A stretch of 64,000 nucleotides of DNA, from NCBI RefSeq assembly GCF_900128475.1, contig NZ_LT635836.1:1-64000 (forward strand), written 5' to 3'. Shown here in pieces: positions 32,268 through 42,297 of the stretch. Every line of letters begins with the position of its first letter. Within the stretch, counting starts at the first letter, position 1. The translations under genes were made by a program, and so were the position numbers. The DNA comes from Mediterranea massiliensis (GTDB lineage: Bacteria > Bacteroidota > Bacteroidia > Bacteroidales > Bacteroidaceae). Under the pieces are notes generated by a model. That model made no database searches. It saw only the letters and a program-made list of their open reading frames with translations, and was not told the origin of the DNA.

Positions 32268-33521
32268 ATGAAAACATCCAAATTCTTAGTTATGGCCCTG
32301 TTGCTGGCTGCTACCGGCATGGGCATGGGAGCCTGCTCGGACGATGAAAAGACTCCCGAACAAGTGGAAGACCCCATCACGAGCAATGTAGAGTATTACA
32401 TTGAAGGAGTAGTGAGCGACGGCAATGCCGGGGTGGAAGGTGTAACGGTGAGCACAACCGGATATGACGCCGTGACAACAAAAGCCGACGGAACGTTCCA
32501 ACTGATTGTGGACAAGGCTTCTGAATATACCGTCGAATTTGCCAAGGACGGATACCTGAACACAACGGCTACCGCCAACTTGACAGGATTGACGAACCGC
32601 TCTGGAGTGGCCATTACAATTAACATGACACAAAAGGCAGAAGCTGTGGCTATTCCGGCCAACGCCAATGTCATCATCGAACCGGAAAAGGTAACCGAAG
32701 CGAGCAACGATGAAGCAATATCCGACATTGAGGAAATAGGTGCCTACATCCCGAACGAAGCTGTAGGAGAAGGAACGAAAGTGTCCATGACTTCCTACAT
32801 CCCCGAAAGCAACATCAGCTCGACCACGCAGGGTAATGTGTCGTCTTCGGTTTCTGCCATCTACGTGGAAACAAGCAACGGCGAAATCACCGCTACGGAA
32901 GAGAATCCGATCATCCTGGCCGTGAACAACCCCAGCAATACAGAGACCAGATTCAGCAAGATGACTGTTTACAAAGTCGGTACAACGGCAACCAGAGCCA
33001 ACAACCTGCAGAGCCTGGGAGACGCTACCTATGATGCTGCGACCAACAGCTATCAGCTGGTACTGACTTCGGGCAAACTGGAAGGCTCGTATGAGTTCCA
33101 CGTCAACTCGAACCGTACACTGGGACAGAAAGGCACGGAAGTACTCAACGAAGGTACTGTGGACAACAGCGGAAGCTACGAGGCCATGAACAACATTCCC
33201 CTGACCTACGAAGCCAGAATGGGCTGGAGCTTCAACGCCACCATCGACTCGGAACTGGCATCGCTCATCAAAAAAGCCATCGAGTCCAATGAAGGAAGCG
33301 AAAACATGTTCACCGTCAGCCGCAACCTCACGACCAACCTCGGTGGAAGAAGCATCCTGTACTGGAAAGCAGTGGGCAACTATCAGAACATCTCGTATAC
33401 GTTCCAACTGAACACTGGAAACTATACGGTGGAACTGACCAAATATACCGGCGTAGACTTTTCCTATGTTGTCGTTGACGCCAACGAGCACTCGGGAGGT
33501 ACAAGCGGCTCGGATATGTAA
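32268..33521 (+). CDS. surface lipoprotein with carboxypeptidase-regulatory-like domain
   Basis: A 417-residue lipoprotein: signal peptide with lipobox near GMGAC (Cys23), then an acidic SDDEKTPEQVED segment like the surface-export signals of Bacteroidetes lipoproteins. Residues 42-125 form a carboxypeptidase-regulatory-like beta domain (EGVVSDGNAGVEGVTVSTTG, then FQLIVDKASEYTVEFAKDGYL). The rest is beta-rich and unassigned. It lies 30 bases after the YjbH-like gene and before a strong terminator, so it may be the last gene of that operon, or have its own promoter; none was seen. Confidence 0.8.
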   Translation: MKTSKFLVMALLLAATGMGMGACSDDEKTPEQVEDPITSNVEYYIEGVVSDGNAGVEGVTVSTTGYDAVTTKADGTFQLIVDKASEYTVEFAKDGYLNTTATANLTGLTNRSGVAITINMTQKAEAVAIPANANVIIEPEKVTEASNDEAISDIEEIGAYIPNEAVGEGTKVSMTSYIPESNISSTTQGNVSSSVSAIYVETSNGEITATEENPIILAVNNPSNTETRFSKMTVYKVGTTATRANNLQSLGDATYDAATNSYQLVLTSGKLEGSYEFHVNSNRTLGQKGTEVLNEGTVDNSGSYEAMNNIPLTYEARMGWSFNATIDSELASLIKKAIESNEGSENMFTVSRNLTTNLGGRSILYWKAVGNYQNISYTFQLNTGNYTVELTKYTGVDFSYVVVDANEHSGGTSGSDM

Positions 33522-33572
33522 AAAACAGAAACACAAAATCTATCGGAGTAACATCCCATACGTATCCCAATG

Positions 33573-33609
33573 GTCCCGATCCGGAAACAAGCACGTTCCG
33601 GACCGGGAC
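33573..33609 (+). terminator. intrinsic terminator after the lipoprotein gene
   Basis: GTCCCGATCCGGAA (33573-33586) pairs with TTCCGGACCGGGAC (33596-33609) with one A-C mismatch, followed by TTTTCTTTTT. Confidence 0.88.
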
Positions 33610-33693
33610 TTTTCTTTTTCCAACGGGACGAACCGACAAGGGACGGAAAGGATTTTTCCGGACGGAAAAGGCGCGTAATCCGTGCCTTCTTTG

Positions 33694-33701
33694 TACCTTT
33701 G
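33694..33701 (+). promoter_or_regulatory. -7 promoter box before the AddA-like gene
   Basis: TACCTTTG, exact consensus, 25 bases before the ATG. No clear TTTG at -33. Confidence 0.6.
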
Positions 33702-33726
33702 CGTATCATCCATCTGAAGACTGACT

Positions 33727-36700
33727 ATGGAACTACTTGTCTACAAAGCATCGGCCGGATCGGGAAAGACGTTCACCCTGGCCGTGGAATATATCAAACA
33801 CCTCATCGCCAACCCGAGGGCGTACCGGCAGATCCTGGCCGTGACCTTCACCAACAAGGCGACGGGGGAGATGAAGGAACGCATCGTGCAACAGCTGTAC
33901 GGCATCTGGAAGGGCGACCGGGACTCGGAAGCGTACCTGAACCGCATCCGCGAGGATCTGAAGGACCGCATCCCCACCGAGGAACTGAGACGGAGGGCGG
34001 GAACGGCCCTGCTGTACATGCTGCACGACTACAGCCGCTTCCGGGTGGAGACGATCGACTCGTTCTTCCAGTCGGTGATGAGGAACCTGGCCCGCGAACT
34101 GGAGCTGAGCCCGAACCTGAACATCGAACTGAACAACGCGGAGGTGCTGGACGAGGCGGTGGACAGCCTCATCGAGAAGCTGACGCCGGACGCACCGGTG
34201 ATGGGCTGGCTGCTGGACTACATCAACGAACGCATCGCCGACGACAAGCGCTGGAACGTGTCGGACGAAATCAAGAGCTTCGGACGGAACATCTTCGACG
34301 AGAGTTACCTGGAGAAGGGAGACCGACTGAGGGAATGCCTGGGCGAACCGCAGATGATGAAGCTGTACAAGGAGGCGCTGAAGGAACTGGAAACGGAGGC
34401 GCTGGAGCAGATGAAGGCGTTCGGGGAACAGTTTGAAGGGGAACTGGAGGGACACGGACTGATGCCGGAGGACCTGAAGGGGGGAGCCCGGGGCATCGGG
34501 AGCTACTTCCGCAAACTGAAGGACGGAAAGCTGACGGACAAGGACGTGGTGAACGCCACCCTGAAGGGATGCCTGGCCAGCGCGGACAACTGGAGCGCGA
34601 AGACGTCGAAGCAGCGGAAGGAGATTACGGACCTGGCGGAAAGGAACCTGATGCCGCTGCTGCAGGAGGCGGAACGCCTGAGACCGCAACGGAACCGGAC
34701 GGTGAACAGCTGCCGCCTGACACGGCAGCACCTGAACAAGCTGCAACTGCTGAACCACATAGACGAGGAGGTGAAGACGCTGAACCGGGAACAGAACCGC
34801 TTCCTGCTGTCGGACACGAACGCCCTGCTGCACCGGCTGGTGAAGGAGGGGGACCCGTCGTTCGTCTTCGAAAAGATTGGTACGACCATCCGCAACGTGA
34901 TGATTGACGAGTTCCAGGACACGAGCCGCATGCAATGGGACAACTTCCGCCTGCTGTTGCTGGAAGGACTGGCTCAGGGCGAGGACAGCCTGATCGTGGG
35001 CGACGTGAAGCAGTCCATCTACCGCTGGAGAAACGGCGACTGGCGCATCCTGAACGGGCTGGACCGGAAGCTGGACCACTTCCCCATCCGACTGGAGACG
35101 CTGAAGGTGAACCGACGGAGCGAGACGAACGTGATAGACTTCAACAACCGGGTGTTCAAGGAGGCGGTGGAGTACCTGAACGGCAAGCACCTGGAGGAAC
35201 TGCAGACGGAATGCACGGAACTGAAGGTGGCCTACAGCGACGTGGCTCAGGAATCGCCCAAGGAGACGGCCAGGGGCTACGTGCGCGTGGACTTCCTGGA
35301 ACCGGACGAGGAGAACGACTATGCGACAGTGACGCTGGAGGCACTGGGCGAAGCGGTGAAGGAGCTGCTGGCCGGAGGGGTGAAGATGAACGACCTGGCC
35401 ATCCTGGTGCGCAAGAACCGGAACATCGCCACGATAGCGGACTACTTTGACCGGGAGCTGAAGGTGCCGGTGGTGTCGGACGAGGCGTTCAGGCTGGATG
35501 CTTCGCAGGCGGTGTGCATGCTGGTGGACGCCCTGCGCTACCTGACGGACGAGACGGACAGCGTGGCCCTGGCCGCCCTGGTGATGAACTACCGGACGGG
35601 GGTGAAGGGAATCGCGGAAAGCCCGGACTACCTGACGGCGGAACGGCTGACAGACTACCTGCCCGGGGAGCTGGCCACCCGCCGCGAGGAACTGAGGCTG
35701 ATGCCGCTGTACGAACTGCTGGAGGAGCTGTTCGGGCTGCTGGAAATGAAGAGGCTGGAGAAGCAGGATGCGTACCTGTTTGCCTTCTTTGACGCAGTGA
35801 CGGACTACCTGCAGAGCCACTCGTCGGACCTGGACGGATTTCTGCACTACTGGGACGAAACGCTGTGCATGAAGACCATCCCGAGCGGAGAGCTGGAGGG
35901 CATCCGCATCCTGTCCATCCACAAGTCGAAGGGACTGGAGTTCCACACGGTGCTGATCCCCTTCTGCGACTGGAAGACGGAGAACGAGACGAACAGCCAG
36001 CTGGTGTGGTGCTCGCCGAAGGAGGGACCGTACAACCGGCTGGGACTGGTGCCGGTGAACTACTCGCCGGCGATGGCGGAATCGGTGTACCGGGAGGACT
36101 ACCTGGAGGAACGGCTGCAGCTGTGGGTGGACAACCTGAACCTGCTGTACGTAGCCTTTACGCGAGCGGGAAAGAACCTGCTGGTGTGGAGCCGGAAGGA
36201 CCAGCGGGGGACGATGGCGGAACTGCTGGGCTATGCCCTGCCCCGCCTGGCAGCCGGAGGACACGGGACCTGGGACGAGGATGCGGGACGCTACGAACGG
36301 GGCGAGCTGTGTGCCTCGGAAGAGAAGGCGGAACGGGAGGTGACGAACCGGCTGGCCCGGAAGGCCACGAAGCGGCCGGTGGTGATGGAGAGCCTGAAGC
36401 ACGAGGTGGAGTTCAGACAGTCCAACCGCTCGGCGGACTTCATCGCGGGCGTAGACGAGGAGGAATCGGAACAACGGTTCATCGACCGCGGACGGCTGCT
36501 GCACACGCTGTTCTCGGCCATCCGCACGGAAGCGGACATCGACGAGGCCATCAGCCGCCTGGTGTTCGAGGGGGTGATAGGACGACAGGAGACGGAGGAG
36601 GAAATACGGGCACTGACGCAACGGGCCTTCGAACTGCCGCAGGTGAAGGAGTGGTACGACGGGACGTGGCGGCTGTTCAACGAATGTGACATCATCTGGA

Positions 36701-36915
36701 CGGAGAACGGGGAGCTGAGGAACCGGCGTCCGGACCGCGTGATGATGAAGGACGGACGGCTGGTGGTGGTGGACTTCAAGTTCGGCAAGCCCAGCAAACA
36801 GTACATCCGGCAGGTGAAGGACTACATGCAGCTGCTGACGCGCATGGGGTATGACCCGAAACAGATGGAAGGATATCTGTGGTATGTGACGGAGGGAAGG
36901 ACAGAGAAGATTTAA
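33727..36915 (+). CDS. addA: AddA-like UvrD/Rep helicase-nuclease
   Basis: A 1062-residue DNA repair helicase with a C-terminal nuclease. Walker A is ASAGSGKT (9-16 region, right at the N-terminus), motif II is DEFQDT near residue 395, and a late UvrD motif SIHKSKGLEF is near 730. The nuclease motif VVDFKFGKPS lies near 1015 and is followed by QVKDYMQLL. Paired with the PD-(D/E)XK protein 85 bases downstream, it would form the AddAB (RecBCD-type) end-processing enzyme of Bacteroidetes. High GC codon use throughout. Confidence 0.88.
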   Translation: MELLVYKASAGSGKTFTLAVEYIKHLIANPRAYRQILAVTFTNKATGEMKERIVQQLYGIWKGDRDSEAYLNRIREDLKDRIPTEELRRRAGTALLYMLHDYSRFRVETIDSFFQSVMRNLARELELSPNLNIELNNAEVLDEAVDSLIEKLTPDAPVMGWLLDYINERIADDKRWNVSDEIKSFGRNIFDESYLEKGDRLRECLGEPQMMKLYKEALKELETEALEQMKAFGEQFEGELEGHGLMPEDLKGGARGIGSYFRKLKDGKLTDKDVVNATLKGCLASADNWSAKTSKQRKEITDLAERNLMPLLQEAERLRPQRNRTVNSCRLTRQHLNKLQLLNHIDEEVKTLNREQNRFLLSDTNALLHRLVKEGDPSFVFEKIGTTIRNVMIDEFQDTSRMQWDNFRLLLLEGLAQGEDSLIVGDVKQSIYRWRNGDWRILNGLDRKLDHFPIRLETLKVNRRSETNVIDFNNRVFKEAVEYLNGKHLEELQTECTELKVAYSDVAQESPKETARGYVRVDFLEPDEENDYATVTLEALGEAVKELLAGGVKMNDLAILVRKNRNIATIADYFDRELKVPVVSDEAFRLDASQAVCMLVDALRYLTDETDSVALAALVMNYRTGVKGIAESPDYLTAERLTDYLPGELATRREELRLMPLYELLEELFGLLEMKRLEKQDAYLFAFFDAVTDYLQSHSSDLDGFLHYWDETLCMKTIPSGELEGIRILSIHKSKGLEFHTVLIPFCDWKTENETNSQLVWCSPKEGPYNRLGLVPVNYSPAMAESVYREDYLEERLQLWVDNLNLLYVAFTRAGKNLLVWSRKDQRGTMAELLGYALPRLAAGGHGTWDEDAGRYERGELCASEEKAEREVTNRLARKATKRPVVMESLKHEVEFRQSNRSADFIAGVDEEESEQRFIDRGRLLHTLFSAIRTEADIDEAISRLVFEGVIGRQETEEEIRALTQRAFELPQVKEWYDGTWRLFNECDIIWTENGELRNRRPDRVMMKDGRLVVVDFKFGKPSKQYIRQVKDYMQLLTRMGYDPKQMEGYLWYVTEGRTEKI

Positions 36916-37000
36916 GTATTAAATATTAAATATCAAATATCAAATATCAGATATTAATTCTCAATTCTCCATTTTCAATTATCAATTCTCAATTCTCAAT
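36916..37000. repeat. simple intergenic tract (AAATATCA and CAATTCT repeats)
   Basis: The whole 85-base gap between the addA- and addB-like genes is made of two short-period repeats: TATTAAATATCAAATATCA-type units, then repeats of TCAATTCT and its variants up to the addB ATG. The repeat type also occurs at 28481-28533. Confidence 0.75.
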
Positions 37001-39895
37001 ATGGAAACATTTCTGCAACTGGTAGCACAGGATTTATATAAGAAGGTGGGAAACGACCTGAGCCGTACGGTGGTGGTATTCCCCAACAAACGCGCGAGCC
37101 TGTTCTTCAACGAACAGCTGGCGGCACAGAGCGACCGGCCGCTGTGGTCGCCTGCGTACGTGAGCATCAGCGACCTGTTCAGGCAGCTGTCGCCGTGGAA
37201 GGCGGGAGACCCCATCCGGCTGGTGTGCGAGCTGTACCGGGTGTTCCGCGAGGAGACGAAGAGCGAGGAGACGCTGGACGACTTCTACTTCTGGGGCGAA
37301 CTGCTGATCAGCGACTTTGACGACGTGGACAAGAACCTGGTGGACGCGGACCGGCTCTTCAGCAACCTGCAGGACCTGAAGAACATCCTGGACATACCCG
37401 ACTACCTGGAACCGGAACAGGAGGAGGCGATACGGGAGTTCTTCGAGAACTTCTCCATCGAACGGCGGACGGAGCTGAAGGAACGCTTCATCAGCCTGTG
37501 GGACAAGCTGGGCGACATCTACCGCCACTACCGCAGCCGGCTGGAGGAACTGGGCATCGCCTACGAGGGCATGATGTACCGCCGGGTGATGGAGGAGCTG
37601 GACACGGACCGGCTGGCGTATGACCGGTATGTGTTCGTGGGCTTCAACGTGCTGAACCGCGTGGAGCAGGCCTTCTTCCAACGGCTGCAGGAAGCCGGAA
37701 AGGCGTGGTTCTACTGGGACTACGACGTGTTCTACACCCGGCGTCCGGCCGAAGCTGACCCGCCCTACCGGCACGAGGCGGGGGAATTCATCCTGCGCAA
37801 CCTGAAGCTGTTTCCCAACCAGCTGCCGGAGAGCTGCCTGGACGTGATGAGCCGGCCCAAGCGGATCCGCTTCCTCTCGGCACCGACGGAGAACGCACAG
37901 GCCCGCTTCCTGCCCCGCTGGATGGAAGAGCTGGACCTGCCGGAAGGAGCCCGACAGAAGGAGAACGCCGTGGTGCTGTGCAACGAGGCCCTGCTGGTGC
38001 CGGTGCTGCACACCCTGCCCGAAGAGGTGAAGGACGTGAACATCACCATGGGATTCCCGCTGGCACAGACACCGGTGTACAGCTACATCAACGCCCTGAC
38101 GGAACTGCAGACGGACGGATACCGGGCGGACAGCGGACGCTATACCTACGAGGCGGTGACGGCCGTGCTGAAACATCCGTACGTGAGGCAGCTGTCGGCC
38201 GAAGCGGAACGGCTGGAACGGAGGCTGACGCAGGACAACCGCTTCTATCCCCTACCCTCGGAACTGAAGGCGGACGCCTTCCTGGAGCAGGTATTCACCC
38301 CGCAGAACGGCATAGAAGCCCTGTGCGCCTGGCTGACGGAACGCATCAAGGATGTGTCGGTCCTGTACCGGAAACCGCAGGAAGAGGACGAAAAGGACAT
38401 CTTCGGGCAGCTGTACCGGGAGTCGCTGTTCAAGGGATATACGCTGGTGAACCGATTGCTGAACCTGATGGAAACAGGCGAACTGGCAGGCATACGGACG
38501 GACACGCTGAAGCGGCTGATGAACCGCCTGCTGACGGCGGCCAACATCCCCTTCCACGGCGAACCGGCCATCGGCATGCAGGTGATGGGCGTGCTGGAGA
38601 CGAGAAACCTGGACTTCAGGAACCTGATAGTGATGTCGCTCAACGAGGGGCAGCTGCCCAAGGCGGGAGGAGAGTCGTCGTTCATCCCCTACAACCTGCG
38701 CAAGGCGTTCGGGATGACGACCATCGAGCACAAGAACGCGGTGTATGCCTACTACTTCTACCGCCTGATGCAGCGGGCGGAGAACGTGACACTGATGTAC
38801 AACACCTCGACCGACGGGCTGAACCGGGGAGAGATGTCGCGCTTCATGCTGCAGTTTCTGGTGGAATGGCCGCACGACATCCGGCTGGAGTATCTGGAGG
38901 CCGGACAGTCGCCCCAGACGGAACGGACCATCTGCGTGGAGAAGACACCGGAGACGGTGGAGCGGATGTGCCGGAAATACGACATCGGCCGGCATCCGAA
39001 GGCCTTCTTCTCGCCCTCGGCCCTGAATGCCTACCTGGACTGCCGCCTGCGCTTCTACTACCGCTACGTGGCGGGCCTGAAGCTGCCCGACGAGGTGACG
39101 GCGGAGATTGACTCGGCCCTGTTCGGCACCATCTTCCACCGATCGGCGGAACTGGTGTACACCGACCTGACGGAACACGGGAAGGAAGTGCGCAAGGAGG
39201 ACCTGGAGCGGCTGCTGAAGAACGAGGTGAAGCTGCAGGGATACGTGGACCGGGCCTTCAAGGAGGAATTCTTCCACGTGAAGGAGGACGAGCAACCGGA
39301 ATACAACGGGACGCAGCTGATACACGCAAAGGTCATCGGCTCGTACCTGCGCCAGCTGCTGCGCAACGACCTGCACTATGCCCCCTTCTGCATGGAAGGC
39401 ATGGAACAGGAGGTGAGGGAAGCCCTGGACGTGGATACGCCGGAAGGCAGACTGACGATGCAGATAGGGGGTACCATCGACCGCATGGACAGCAAGGACG
39501 ACACCCTGCGCATCGTGGACTACAAGACGGGAGGACAGCCCAAGACACCGGAAGGCATCGGGCAACTGTTCACCCCGGCGGAAGGAAGGCCCAACTACAT
39601 CTTCCAGACCTTCCTGTATGCGGCCATGATGTGCCGCAAGCAGCCGAAGAAGGTGGCCCCTGCCCTGCTCTACATCCACCGCGCGGCACAGGACACGTAC
39701 TCACCCGTCATCGAGATGGGAGCGGCCCGACAACCCAAGCTGCCGGTGACCAACTTCGCCCTGTACGAGGACGAGTTCCGCGAACGGCTTCAGGCGCTGC
39801 TGCAGGAGATATTCGACCCGAAGGTGCCCTTCAGCCAGACGGAACAGACGCGGACCTGCGAGTACTGCGACTTCAGGAGGCTGTGCGGGAGGTAA
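37001..39895 (+). CDS. addB: AddB-like PD-(D/E)XK nuclease
   Basis: A 964-residue partner of the upstream helicase. The N-terminal region has the inactive-helicase plan of AddB (VVVFPNKRASLFFNEQL near 25-40 in place of a P-loop). The C-terminal nuclease has IVDYKTGG near 839 and QTFLYAAM. An Fe-S staple is visible: a Cys near 683 (LDCRLRFYYRY) and CEYCDFRRLC at the very end (about 953-962). Its last 23 bases overlap the end of the MFS gene on the other strand. Confidence 0.85.
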   Translation: METFLQLVAQDLYKKVGNDLSRTVVVFPNKRASLFFNEQLAAQSDRPLWSPAYVSISDLFRQLSPWKAGDPIRLVCELYRVFREETKSEETLDDFYFWGELLISDFDDVDKNLVDADRLFSNLQDLKNILDIPDYLEPEQEEAIREFFENFSIERRTELKERFISLWDKLGDIYRHYRSRLEELGIAYEGMMYRRVMEELDTDRLAYDRYVFVGFNVLNRVEQAFFQRLQEAGKAWFYWDYDVFYTRRPAEADPPYRHEAGEFILRNLKLFPNQLPESCLDVMSRPKRIRFLSAPTENAQARFLPRWMEELDLPEGARQKENAVVLCNEALLVPVLHTLPEEVKDVNITMGFPLAQTPVYSYINALTELQTDGYRADSGRYTYEAVTAVLKHPYVRQLSAEAERLERRLTQDNRFYPLPSELKADAFLEQVFTPQNGIEALCAWLTERIKDVSVLYRKPQEEDEKDIFGQLYRESLFKGYTLVNRLLNLMETGELAGIRTDTLKRLMNRLLTAANIPFHGEPAIGMQVMGVLETRNLDFRNLIVMSLNEGQLPKAGGESSFIPYNLRKAFGMTTIEHKNAVYAYYFYRLMQRAENVTLMYNTSTDGLNRGEMSRFMLQFLVEWPHDIRLEYLEAGQSPQTERTICVEKTPETVERMCRKYDIGRHPKAFFSPSALNAYLDCRLRFYYRYVAGLKLPDEVTAEIDSALFGTIFHRSAELVYTDLTEHGKEVRKEDLERLLKNEVKLQGYVDRAFKEEFFHVKEDEQPEYNGTQLIHAKVIGSYLRQLLRNDLHYAPFCMEGMEQEVREALDVDTPEGRLTMQIGGTIDRMDSKDDTLRIVDYKTGGQPKTPEGIGQLFTPAEGRPNYIFQTFLYAAMMCRKQPKKVAPALLYIHRAAQDTYSPVIEMGAARQPKLPVTNFALYEDEFRERLQALLQEIFDPKVPFSQTEQTRTCEYCDFRRLCGR

Positions 39896-41096
39896 CAAGT
39901 CGACGGGCATACAGCCATACGACCACATAGGCTACCAACGGGACGGAAAAAGACAGGACCATCGAAGAATGATCGGCCACAAACCCCATGAGCAGCGGAC
40001 CTACCACACCACCTACCGGAGACATCATCAGGAAAGAGGAAGCACGCTTGGTGTGACTGCCCAAGCCCCGTAACGAAAGGGCGAAGATTGTGGGAAACAT
40101 GATGGCCTCGAACGCATAGCCACACAGCAAGGCAACCAGGGAGACATAACCCACATCGAGCAAAACAACCGCCGTCGTAATGACCGTACCGGTGGCGCAG
40201 ACGAACAGCATCTTCTCGGCCCGAACACGCCGCATGATCCAACTGCCGGCAAAACGCCCCAGCATGAAAAGCGTCAGTCCGCCGAACGACAGCACGAAGG
40301 AAGCGTCACGCGCATTCATCCAACCTTGCTCCACCACGTAGTTGATGAAGAAGCTGTTGATGGAAATCTCACCGATTTCGTAGGCGAACAAAGCAACCAG
40401 ACCAAAAACAAAAAGAGGATGCTTCCACAGGCCGACCTTATGTCCCTCGGCATCGACTTCATCGACATGCTCTATCTCGGGCAACTTGACGCGGGAAAAG
40501 ACAATGGCCACCAGCAGCACCACGATGCCCATACAGGCGTAAGGCAATGCGACATTGCCCGAACCGCTGCTGCCGTCGTCGGAAAACAGCAGCAACCCCG
40601 TCAGAATGGGAGCACAGATGCACCCCAGGCCGTTGAAAGACTGGGCAAAGTTCAGACGACTGGCAGCCGTCTCACGCGGCCCCAACTCCGTGGCATAGGG
40701 ATTGGCGGCCGTTTCCAGAAACGTCAGTCCGCAACCGATGACAAACAGGGCAAAGAGGAACATGCGGTAGGACATCCATTCCTGCCCGGGAATGAAGAGC
40801 AGCGAACCGATACCGTAAAGTACCAGTCCGAACACCACTCCCCGACGATAGCCGAAACGGTTGATGAACAGTCCGGCCGGAATGGCCATGACAAAATAGC
40901 CCATGTACATCATAGCCTGTATCAAGGCCGACACCGACCGGTTGATGTGCAGGAGTTCCTGAAAATGTTTGTTCAGTACGTCCAATATGGCATGGGCAAA
41001 GCCCCACAGAAAAAACAACGAGATTATCAGTACGAAAGGCACCAGATATTGTTCCCCCACCAGGGCGGCCCTTCCTGTCATTTTTGTATGATTCAT
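39873..41096 (-). CDS. sugar:proton MFS transporter (FucP-like)
   Basis: A 407-residue inner-membrane transporter with about 12 membrane helices. The N-terminus shows the FucP/GluP pattern FFLWGFAHAILDVLN, then GYFVMAIPAGLFINRFGYRRGV, and ETAANPYATELGP is the diagnostic segment of this sugar transporter group. L-fucose or another monosaccharide is the likely substrate; fucose use would match the gmd-fcl context but is not shown. It follows the aldo/keto reductase by 29 bases in the same orientation. Confidence 0.88.
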   Translation of the reverse strand: MNHTKMTGRAALVGEQYLVPFVLIISLFFLWGFAHAILDVLNKHFQELLHINRSVSALIQAMMYMGYFVMAIPAGLFINRFGYRRGVVFGLVLYGIGSLLFIPGQEWMSYRMFLFALFVIGCGLTFLETAANPYATELGPRETAASRLNFAQSFNGLGCICAPILTGLLLFSDDGSSGSGNVALPYACMGIVVLLVAIVFSRVKLPEIEHVDEVDAEGHKVGLWKHPLFVFGLVALFAYEIGEISINSFFINYVVEQGWMNARDASFVLSFGGLTLFMLGRFAGSWIMRRVRAEKMLFVCATGTVITTAVVLLDVGYVSLVALLCGYAFEAIMFPTIFALSLRGLGSHTKRASSFLMMSPVGGVVGPLLMGFVADHSSMVLSFSVPLVAYVVVWLYARRLVTSRTAS

Positions 41097-41125
41097 TGAT
41101 ATATGGTTTTCTTGATCCGTTCCTC

Positions 41126-42127
41126 TTATTTGCTTATTATATTTTCGATCTCGGCCAATTCGTCCTCACTGAAGTCCGTACAACGCAAGGCTGCCAGGTT
41201 GTCGTCCAACTGTGCGACGGAGCTGACACCAACGATGACCGACGTTACCAGACGGTCCTTCAGCAGCCAGGCCAGTGCCATCTCGGCCAATGTCTGTCCG
41301 CGCCGGCGGGCCACTTCGTTCAAAGCCCTCACCCGTCCCATCACCTCGCCGGTCAACGCCTCGGCCTTGAGAAAACCGCCGCGTGCCACACGTGAATCCG
41401 CAGGAATTCCGTCCAAATAACGCCCGGACAACAGCCCCTGGGCCAACGGAGAGAAAGCGATGAAACCGGTACCGTTGGCCTCGGCCTGTTGCAACAGGCC
41501 CTTTTCCTCGACAGAACGGTCCAGTAAATTGTACCGGCCCTGATAAAGCAGGCTGGGGACATCATGAGCCTTGAGGTAATCGTAGGCCTGCTGTGCCACC
41601 TCGGGAGGATATTTGGATATGCCCACATAGAGAGCCTTGCCCTGGCGGACCACATCAACCAAAGCCTGCATGGTCTCTTCGAGTGGTGTTTCGGGATCGT
41701 ACCGATGGGAATAGAAAATATCCACATACTCCAGATGCATGCGTCGCAGGCTCTGGTCCAGACTGGCCATCAGTGACTTGCGGGAGCCCCACGTTCCGTA
41801 CGGACCGGGCCACATGTCGTGTCCGGCCTTGGTCGAGATGAACAGCTCGTCGCGATAGGGAGCAAAGGAATGTTTCATAATCTGCCCAAAGGTTTCTTCC
41901 GCACTGCCGGCCGAAGGACCGTAATTGTTGGCCAAATCAAAGTGGGTGATGCCGCAATCGAACGCATGATGCAGCTTGCGGCGGCTTTCGGCCAACGTGT
42001 CCACATCACCGAAATTATGCCACAATCCCAGTGAAATTTCGGGCAGCAAAATGCCGCTACGTCCTGCCCTCCGATATTTCATTCCTGCCTCGTAGCGACC
42101 GGAGGCAGCTTGATAGACTTCTTCCAT
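41126..42127 (-). CDS. aldo/keto reductase (YghZ/GAP-reductase-like)
   Basis: A 333-residue NADPH-dependent reductase of the AKR14 type, related to E. coli YghZ, which reduces L-glyceraldehyde 3-phosphate and methylglyoxal. FDLANNYG carries the Asp and Tyr of the tetrad, STKAG the Lys, and FYSHRYD the His; the cofactor end has SVIVGVSSVAQL. It heads a two-gene operon with the MFS transporter. A typical length for the family. Confidence 0.92.
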   Translation of the reverse strand: MEEVYQAASGRYEAGMKYRRAGRSGILLPEISLGLWHNFGDVDTLAESRRKLHHAFDCGITHFDLANNYGPSAGSAEETFGQIMKHSFAPYRDELFISTKAGHDMWPGPYGTWGSRKSLMASLDQSLRRMHLEYVDIFYSHRYDPETPLEETMQALVDVVRQGKALYVGISKYPPEVAQQAYDYLKAHDVPSLLYQGRYNLLDRSVEEKGLLQQAEANGTGFIAFSPLAQGLLSGRYLDGIPADSRVARGGFLKAEALTGEVMGRVRALNEVARRRGQTLAEMALAWLLKDRLVTSVIVGVSSVAQLDDNLAALRCTDFSEDELAEIENIISK

Positions 42128-42212
42128 TTACACTTCATTGTCTTGCAATCCGGGATACGCACCATCCGTTTCATGAATACAGCTGTGCCCCAGCTCTGCA
42201 TTTTAACGGGTG

Positions 42213-42267
42213 CAAAGGTAATGATAAGCATCCACAAATAAAATACCACCAGCCATTTGCAAAGATA
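42213..42267 (-). promoter_or_regulatory. two possible -7 boxes before the aldo/keto reductase
   Basis: Minus-strand TACCTTTG (42213-42220) and TATCTTTG (42260-42267) both match the -7 consensus. Neither has an ideal -33 partner. The first is 86 bases before the ATG. Confidence 0.5.
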
Positions 42268-42297
42268 TTTATCAGCCCCCTTAGGCTTATTTCACCA

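Noticed and set aside
33733..36621. Minus-strand open frame of 962 codons
   Set aside because: Antisense to the AddA-like gene; arises from its GC-rich codon use and has no domain signature.
36916..37000. Possible CRISPR-like repeat array
   Set aside because: Period is only 7-8 bases with no spacers; simple sequence tract.
38252..39679. Minus-strand open frame of 475 codons
   Set aside because: Antisense of the AddB-like gene, no start signal or motif.
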